From Rubellimicrobium rubrum (lineage in GTDB: Bacteria > Pseudomonadota > Alphaproteobacteria > Rhodobacterales > Rhodobacteraceae), in contig NZ_VDFU01000005.1 of NCBI RefSeq assembly GCF_006152115.1, positions 62,001 through 126,000 of the forward strand: a stretch of DNA of 64,000 bases, read 5' to 3'. A model generated the notes under the pieces. It was not told where the DNA came from, made no database searches, and worked only from the letters and a program-made list of their open reading frames with translations. This document shows positions 60,296 through 64,000 of the stretch, one piece after another; within the stretch, counting starts at the first letter, position 1; each line of letters begins with the position of its first letter. The translations under genes and the position numbers were made by a program.

Positions 60296-62115
60296 TCTTG
60301 GGGCTCCCACCACCAAACGTCCGGCTGCCAGCCGGGCCAGTCTCCCATAAGGGGGAGCCGTTCCGGGTAGGTCAGCTCCGCCGCATGGGCAATGCGCGCC
60401 ACGTTCCACTGATAGAACGGGATGACGTACCGGCCGCTGGTCAGCACCCGATCCAGCGCCTGCGTGGCGGCCGTGAAGTCGTCGGTCGATTCGGCCGTCA
60501 GCAGGTCCCGGATGAGCCCATCGACCGCAGGCGACTTCACTCCCATCAGGTTGCGGCCACCCGGCTCGTCGGCCGTGCCGGAGCCCCAGTAAAGCACCTG
60601 TTCGTTGCCCGGCGAGTTGGACACGGCACGTCGGAAATAGGTCATATCGAAGTCATAGCCGTCCGTCCGCTGCTTGTACTGCGCCGAGTCCACGGAATTG
60701 ACGGTCACTTGCATGCCGAGCCGCCCCAGGGACTGAACATACATGTCCACCACGGACGCCACTTCTGAGGAGCCGTTCTCCAATAGGATCTCGAAGGCGA
60801 AGGGCTCGCCGCCTGGATTCCGCAGCGAACCATCTTCACCCACTGTCCAGCCTGCGGCCTCGAGCTGGCCAATCGCCTTGGCGACGTTCGCCCTGTTTCG
60901 CTCTGACCCGTCGCTCGTGGGCAGCTCATAGCCTTCCATGGCTCCCGGAAGGAGGGAGTCCGCGTACTTGGCCAAGTAATCGGCCACCTTGCCCTGGGCG
61001 GCTCCGGAAGTCATGCCTAGAGGCGAGTTGGAATAATAGGACGTGATGCGAGGCTGTTCGCCGCCTGTCATCGCTTCGTTGATGAACTCGAAGTTGAAGG
61101 CCAGCATCATGGCGTCGCGGACGCGCCAGTCCGAAAAGAGCGGGTCGCGCGTGTTCATGACAAGGCCCGTCATGCCCGAGGGGCGCAGGTGGGGAACCTC
61201 GGAGAGGACGACCTCACCATCCTGCACCAAGGGAAAGTCGTATTCGCTCTCCCAGCGCGCGACGTTGGTCTCTCGGACGATGTTCGTCTCGCCGGATTTG
61301 AAAGCTTCAAAGGCGGCTGTTTCATCGCCGAAGAACTCGTAGCGTACCTTGTCGAGGTTCATTGTCCCGCGGCGAAAGGGCAGGTCCGCTCCCCAGTAGT
61401 CCTCATCGCGGCGCAGGGTGACTGAGCGCCCAGCATCATAGGTCTCCACGACGTAGGGACCGGAGGTGATGGGGATGATGTCCAGCCCGTCCGCGCTGGC
61501 GAAGTCGACGCCTTCCCATTGCTTCTTCTGCAGGATCGGTCTCAGACCAGCGAGAAGGGCCAGCTCGCGGTCTTGGACGTTGAAGGTGATGCGGATCCCG
61601 CGGTCCCCCACCGGAGCGATGGACTCCACCTTGGCCCAGAAGGTCTGATACCGTGGATGGCCCTGCGTCCCCAGCGTCTCATAGGACCAGATCACGTCTT
61701 CGACGGTCACCGGGTCCCCGTTCGAGAAACGAGCTTCGGGGCGTAACTGGAACTCGACCCAGCTTCGATCGTCGGGCACATCGATGGTCTCGGCCAGAAG
61801 CCCATACAACGTGAAAGGCTCATCAAGGGAGCGGCCCATCAGGGATTCGGTCACAAGAGACGTCAGCTGCCAGGGAACCGTGCCCTTGAGGATGTACGGA
61901 TTAAGGCTGTCGAAGCTGCCGACCTCGGCCGACACTACGGATCCACCGTTTGGAGCCTCAGGGTTCACATAAGGAAGGTGGTCGAAGTCAGGCGGCAGCG
62001 CGGGCTCTCCATACATCGCGATGGCGTGCTTGGGCTCGGCCCAAGCTGCCGTGCCCAGCAGCATGCAAAACGTTACGGCTCCCCGTCCCAGATGGGTGAC
62101 GAAGTTGGACTTCAT
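60292..62115 (-). CDS. YejA-like extracellular solute-binding protein (family 5)
   Basis: Periplasmic binding protein of 607 residues. The signal peptide ends near Ala-Trp-Ala-Glu, followed by HAIAMYGEPALPPDF and FDSLNPYILKG, which match the YejA/microcin C-type subfamily. The ATG at 62115 has GGGAG upstream. No permease or ATPase of a Yej operon lies beside it in this window, so it must use a transporter encoded elsewhere, or those genes lie apart. It is followed by a coupled 41-aa lipoprotein. Confidence 0.88.
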   Translation of the reverse strand: MKSNFVTHLGRGAVTFCMLLGTAAWAEPKHAIAMYGEPALPPDFDHLPYVNPEAPNGGSVVSAEVGSFDSLNPYILKGTVPWQLTSLVTESLMGRSLDEPFTLYGLLAETIDVPDDRSWVEFQLRPEARFSNGDPVTVEDVIWSYETLGTQGHPRYQTFWAKVESIAPVGDRGIRITFNVQDRELALLAGLRPILQKKQWEGVDFASADGLDIIPITSGPYVVETYDAGRSVTLRRDEDYWGADLPFRRGTMNLDKVRYEFFGDETAAFEAFKSGETNIVRETNVARWESEYDFPLVQDGEVVLSEVPHLRPSGMTGLVMNTRDPLFSDWRVRDAMMLAFNFEFINEAMTGGEQPRITSYYSNSPLGMTSGAAQGKVADYLAKYADSLLPGAMEGYELPTSDGSERNRANVAKAIGQLEAAGWTVGEDGSLRNPGGEPFAFEILLENGSSEVASVVDMYVQSLGRLGMQVTVNSVDSAQYKQRTDGYDFDMTYFRRAVSNSPGNEQVLYWGSGTADEPGGRNLMGVKSPAVDGLIRDLLTAESTDDFTAATQALDRVLTSGRYVIPFYQWNVARIAHAAELTYPERLPLMGDWPGWQPDVWWWEPQE

Positions 62116-62225
62116 GACGACTGCTCTCCCTGGTGCCTCGATGGAGCGTTTGGCGACGTTACGCGTGCAGCCATGCGAAATCAAACTTTTGGCTAGCGGA
62201 GCAACTGCAAAACGCCTATAAAGAG

Positions 62226-62304
62226 GTCACTGCTCGATAGGTTTCTTGCCTGTATGAAACCTGCCTCAACAACTCAGCGCCCGCCAACTGGCGGGCGTTT
62301 TTTT
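62226..62304 (+). ncRNA. Candidate trans-acting small RNA
   Basis: A plus-strand intrinsic terminator occurs with no plus-strand gene before it for more than 2 kb. Just upstream lie a perfect 7-bp hairpin (AGGTTTC/GAAACCT, 62239-62262) and a TATAAA at 62217-62222 placed like a -10 box for a transcript starting near 62228. No good -35 is seen. The predicted RNA is about 75-80 bases with two hairpins, a typical small RNA layout. The 5' end is an estimate. Confidence 0.5.
62278..62304 (+). terminator. Intrinsic terminator, plus strand
   Basis: Perfect 8-bp GC-rich stem (CGCCCGCC with GGCGGGCG), AACT loop, then seven Ts. One of the two strongest terminators in the window. Confidence 0.9.
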
Positions 62305-62624
62305 GTTCAGTTGGCGACAGCGAAGCCTGAGTTGATGTGATTCCTTAAGATTCCAAGGTATCCAGAGGCAGTCAGGGCTGCAGAAGGTGCCCGAATTCTG
62401 GATACGGTCAGCTTCGAATCACAGATTCTTGAGTTCCGACTCGCTTTGGGTCGCCCGGTTTGTCCACAACGCCAACATCTTGGGGTAGGGGGCTCAGGCA
62501 TCGTGTAAGGCGGCGCTGCGGCCAAAAGCCGCCGACAACTTGCCGTTCAGTCGGCAAAACCGTGCCCATTGTTCCTGCGGCCTGAACGTCTATTGTGCCG
62601 CAGCGCAGTAGAGGACGCATATCC

Positions 62625-63410
62625 ATGGCTCTTGCTCGTCCCCTGTCCGGTCGAACGGCGGTCGTGACCGGCTCCACGTCTGGCATCGGCTTGGGGATCG
62701 CCCGGGAGTTGGCAGCCGCTGGCGCGAACGTGGTCCTGAACTCCTTTACGGATGATCGAGCGGATCACGACCTAGCCAGGCAGCTCGGGCATGAGTTCGA
62801 GGTTGAGGTTAGATACGTTCAGGCTGACATGTCCAAGGCCGTGGACTGTCGGGCGCTGGTGGACTCAAGTGGTACCTGCGACATCCTCGTGAACAATGCT
62901 GGCATCCAGCACGTCGCGCCGATCGAGGAGTTTCCGCCAGCAAAGTGGGACCTCGTCCTCGCCATCAATCTGTCTTCGGCGTTTCATACGACCGCGGCGG
63001 CCCTGCCAGGCATGCGCGCGCGCGGTTGGGGTCGCATCGTGAACGTGGCATCCGCCCATGGCCTCACGGCCTCGCCGTACAAATCCGCTTACGTCGCCGC
63101 CAAGCATGGTCTTGTCGGTTTGACCAAGACCACAGCCCTCGAGGTGGCCGGACAGGGGATCACCGCAAACGCCATTTGTCCGGGCTATGTGCTTACGCCC
63201 TTGGTCGAGGCCCAGATCCCCGACCAGATGAAGGCGCACGACATGGACCGGGAGACTGTCATCCGGGAGGTGATGCTGGCCCGTCAGCCGTCCGGGCAGT
63301 TCGCCACTGTCGAGCAGATCGGTGGCACAGCGGCCTTCCTGTGCAGCGACGCGGCTGCCCAGATCACCGGGACCACCATCAGCGTCGATGGGGGCTGGAC
63401 AGCCCTTTAA
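62625..63410 (+). CDS. bdhA: 3-hydroxybutyrate dehydrogenase
   Basis: Short-chain dehydrogenase oxidising 3-hydroxybutyrate to acetoacetate, used in polyhydroxybutyrate turnover. The protein has 261 residues. The cofactor motif TGSTSGIGLG is near 15-24, NNAG at 90-93, and the catalytic residues are Ser143, Tyr156 and Lys160. The segments DILVNNAGIQHVAPIEEFP and AHGLTASPYKSAYVAAKHG are characteristic of bacterial 3-hydroxybutyrate dehydrogenases. It starts at the ATG at 62625. Confidence 0.9.
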   Translation: MALARPLSGRTAVVTGSTSGIGLGIARELAAAGANVVLNSFTDDRADHDLARQLGHEFEVEVRYVQADMSKAVDCRALVDSSGTCDILVNNAGIQHVAPIEEFPPAKWDLVLAINLSSAFHTTAAALPGMRARGWGRIVNVASAHGLTASPYKSAYVAAKHGLVGLTKTTALEVAGQGITANAICPGYVLTPLVEAQIPDQMKAHDMDRETVIREVMLARQPSGQFATVEQIGGTAAFLCSDAAAQITGTTISVDGGWTAL

Positions 63411-63576
63411 CGCTCGCAGGGCTCGGTTGCAGAAGCAGGGGTCAGCAGGGAGGTTGCGGGACGAAACTCGAACCTGCGCGCACTCCGGACTGGCCAGGCT
63501 CTGCGCGGACGCGCCTCTACCATTCCAGGGTATTCTCCCCCGGGAGATGGACGACAGAACTGACTGCCGACTGGAA

Positions 63577-63999
63577 TCAGGCCGGTGGTGGGACAACTCC
63601 TGAGGAAAGCGCCCCGTTGGAAACGGGTGCCTCACCCGGGTAGACGAGGCCCGCCGAGATGACGAGCTTGGCCGCATCCTCAAGCGACATGTCGAGTTCG
63701 ATGATCTCGGACCGGGGCACGAACAGTAGGTAGCCCGTCGTCGCATTGGGCGTGATCGGGCGGAACAGCCCAACCATCTCGTCCCCGTCGAGGGACAGCC
63801 GTTGCCGAATCTCGCCGCGGAGGGGGGCTGACACGAAGGCCAGCGACCACATGCCCTTGCGTGGGAACTCCACTAGGCAGACCTTCTCGAACCGGGCGTC
63901 GGACTGTGTAAAGACTGTCTCGGAGATCTGCTTCACGGCGTTGTAGATCGAACGAATGACAGGGACCCGGCCGACCAGGTCCTCTCCGGTCCGAAGGAG
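63577..63999 (-). CDS. DUF502 family membrane protein (5' end outside window)
   Basis: The frame runs off the right edge of the window, so only the C-terminal 140 residues are seen. They include VPVIRSIYNAVKQIS, VCLVEFPRKGMWSLAFVS and the terminal IIELDMSLEDAAKLVISAG, all typical of DUF502. Family members have two N-terminal membrane helices, which would lie outside. Function is unknown. The C-terminal tail is Pro/Gly/Ser-rich. Confidence 0.88.
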   Translation of the reverse strand, partial: LLRTGEDLVGRVPVIRSIYNAVKQISETVFTQSDARFEKVCLVEFPRKGMWSLAFVSAPLRGEIRQRLSLDGDEMVGLFRPITPNATTGYLLFVPRSEIIELDMSLEDAAKLVISAGLVYPGEAPVSNGALSSGVVPPPA

Positions 64000-64000
64000 C

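Larger units (their letters stand above)
62116..62624. other. 509-bp intergenic region with a candidate small RNA
   Basis: Divergent region between the binding-protein gene and the dehydrogenase. It contains a plus-strand terminator (62278-62304) preceded by a hairpin, and a TATAAA at 62217. Further on it holds an 8-bp inverted repeat GTATCCAG/CTGGATAC at 62358-62405 with a 32-base loop, and a hairpin TTGCCG/CGGCAA at 62540-62557. No protein frame is supported. Confidence 0.6.

Overview
The window is a GC-rich chromosomal segment of an alphaproteobacterium, most likely of the Rhodobacterales/Rhodobacteraceae. Supporting signs are the envelope run rseP-bamA-skp-fabZ-lpxA-lpxI-lpxB with LpxI in place of LpxH, an adjacent sciP-ctrA pair with a CtrA-like site between them, a Usg-family protein, a GTTC-N7-GTTC LexA-type box, and a porphobilinogen synthase without zinc cysteines. 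No insertion sequence, prophage, CRISPR array or rRNA was seen. One intact tRNA, Leu(CAA), is present.

Layout. 1-3.7 kb: an edge-truncated L,D-transpeptidase, lpxD, an acyl carrier protein and a ketoacyl-ACP synthase. 3.7-10.7 kb: an IalB-family protein, a 457-bp non-coding gap with a minus-strand terminator, a coupled trio (51-aa membrane peptide, 513-aa exported protein, XerD), then aroK-aroB, ssb and a lytic transglycosylase. 10.7-17 kb: a peptide-type ABC transporter operon in which both permeases and the double ATPase are broken by stops, frameshifts and a lost P-loop, while the Tat-exported binding protein is intact. 17-24.6 kb: miaA diverging from pyrH, a metallo-beta-lactamase-fold hydrolase, frr, uppS, cdsA, dxr and rseP. 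24.6-31.2 kb: bamA, skp, fabZ, lpxA, lpxI and lpxB, the core of outer-membrane assembly and lipid A synthesis.

31.2-38.6 kb: mnmA overlaps lpxB tail to tail, then sciP, ctrA, ligA, recG, a 39-aa single-span peptide behind a LexA-type box, and a hairpin-rich stretch ending in a strong terminator. 38.5-46 kb: a reduced NifU/IscU-like protein, hisI, gluQ, trmFO, a DUF6614-type protein, an outer-membrane barrel, gyrA and usg. 46-51.3 kb: an arginine-to-proline module (arginase, ornithine cyclodeaminase, a beta-hydroxyacid dehydrogenase) divergent from an Lrp/AsnC regulator, then dsbB, a YpfJ-type metallopeptidase and tRNA-Leu. 51.3-53.3 kb: a decayed dimethylglycine/sarcosine dehydrogenase-like gene. 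53.3-64 kb: a SYLF-type lipoprotein, hemB, a four-span membrane protein, mfd, a XRE-cupin regulator, a 41-aa lipoprotein coupled to a YejA-like binding protein, a candidate small RNA, a 3-hydroxybutyrate dehydrogenase and an edge-truncated DUF502 protein.

The intact genes mainly serve envelope biogenesis, tRNA modification, DNA replication and repair, and cell-cycle control. The two decayed loci are both for uptake or breakdown of nitrogenous nutrients. The least explained signals are the LexA-boxed 39-aa peptide, two candidate non-coding RNAs, and several very small membrane or lipoprotein genes coupled to larger partners.
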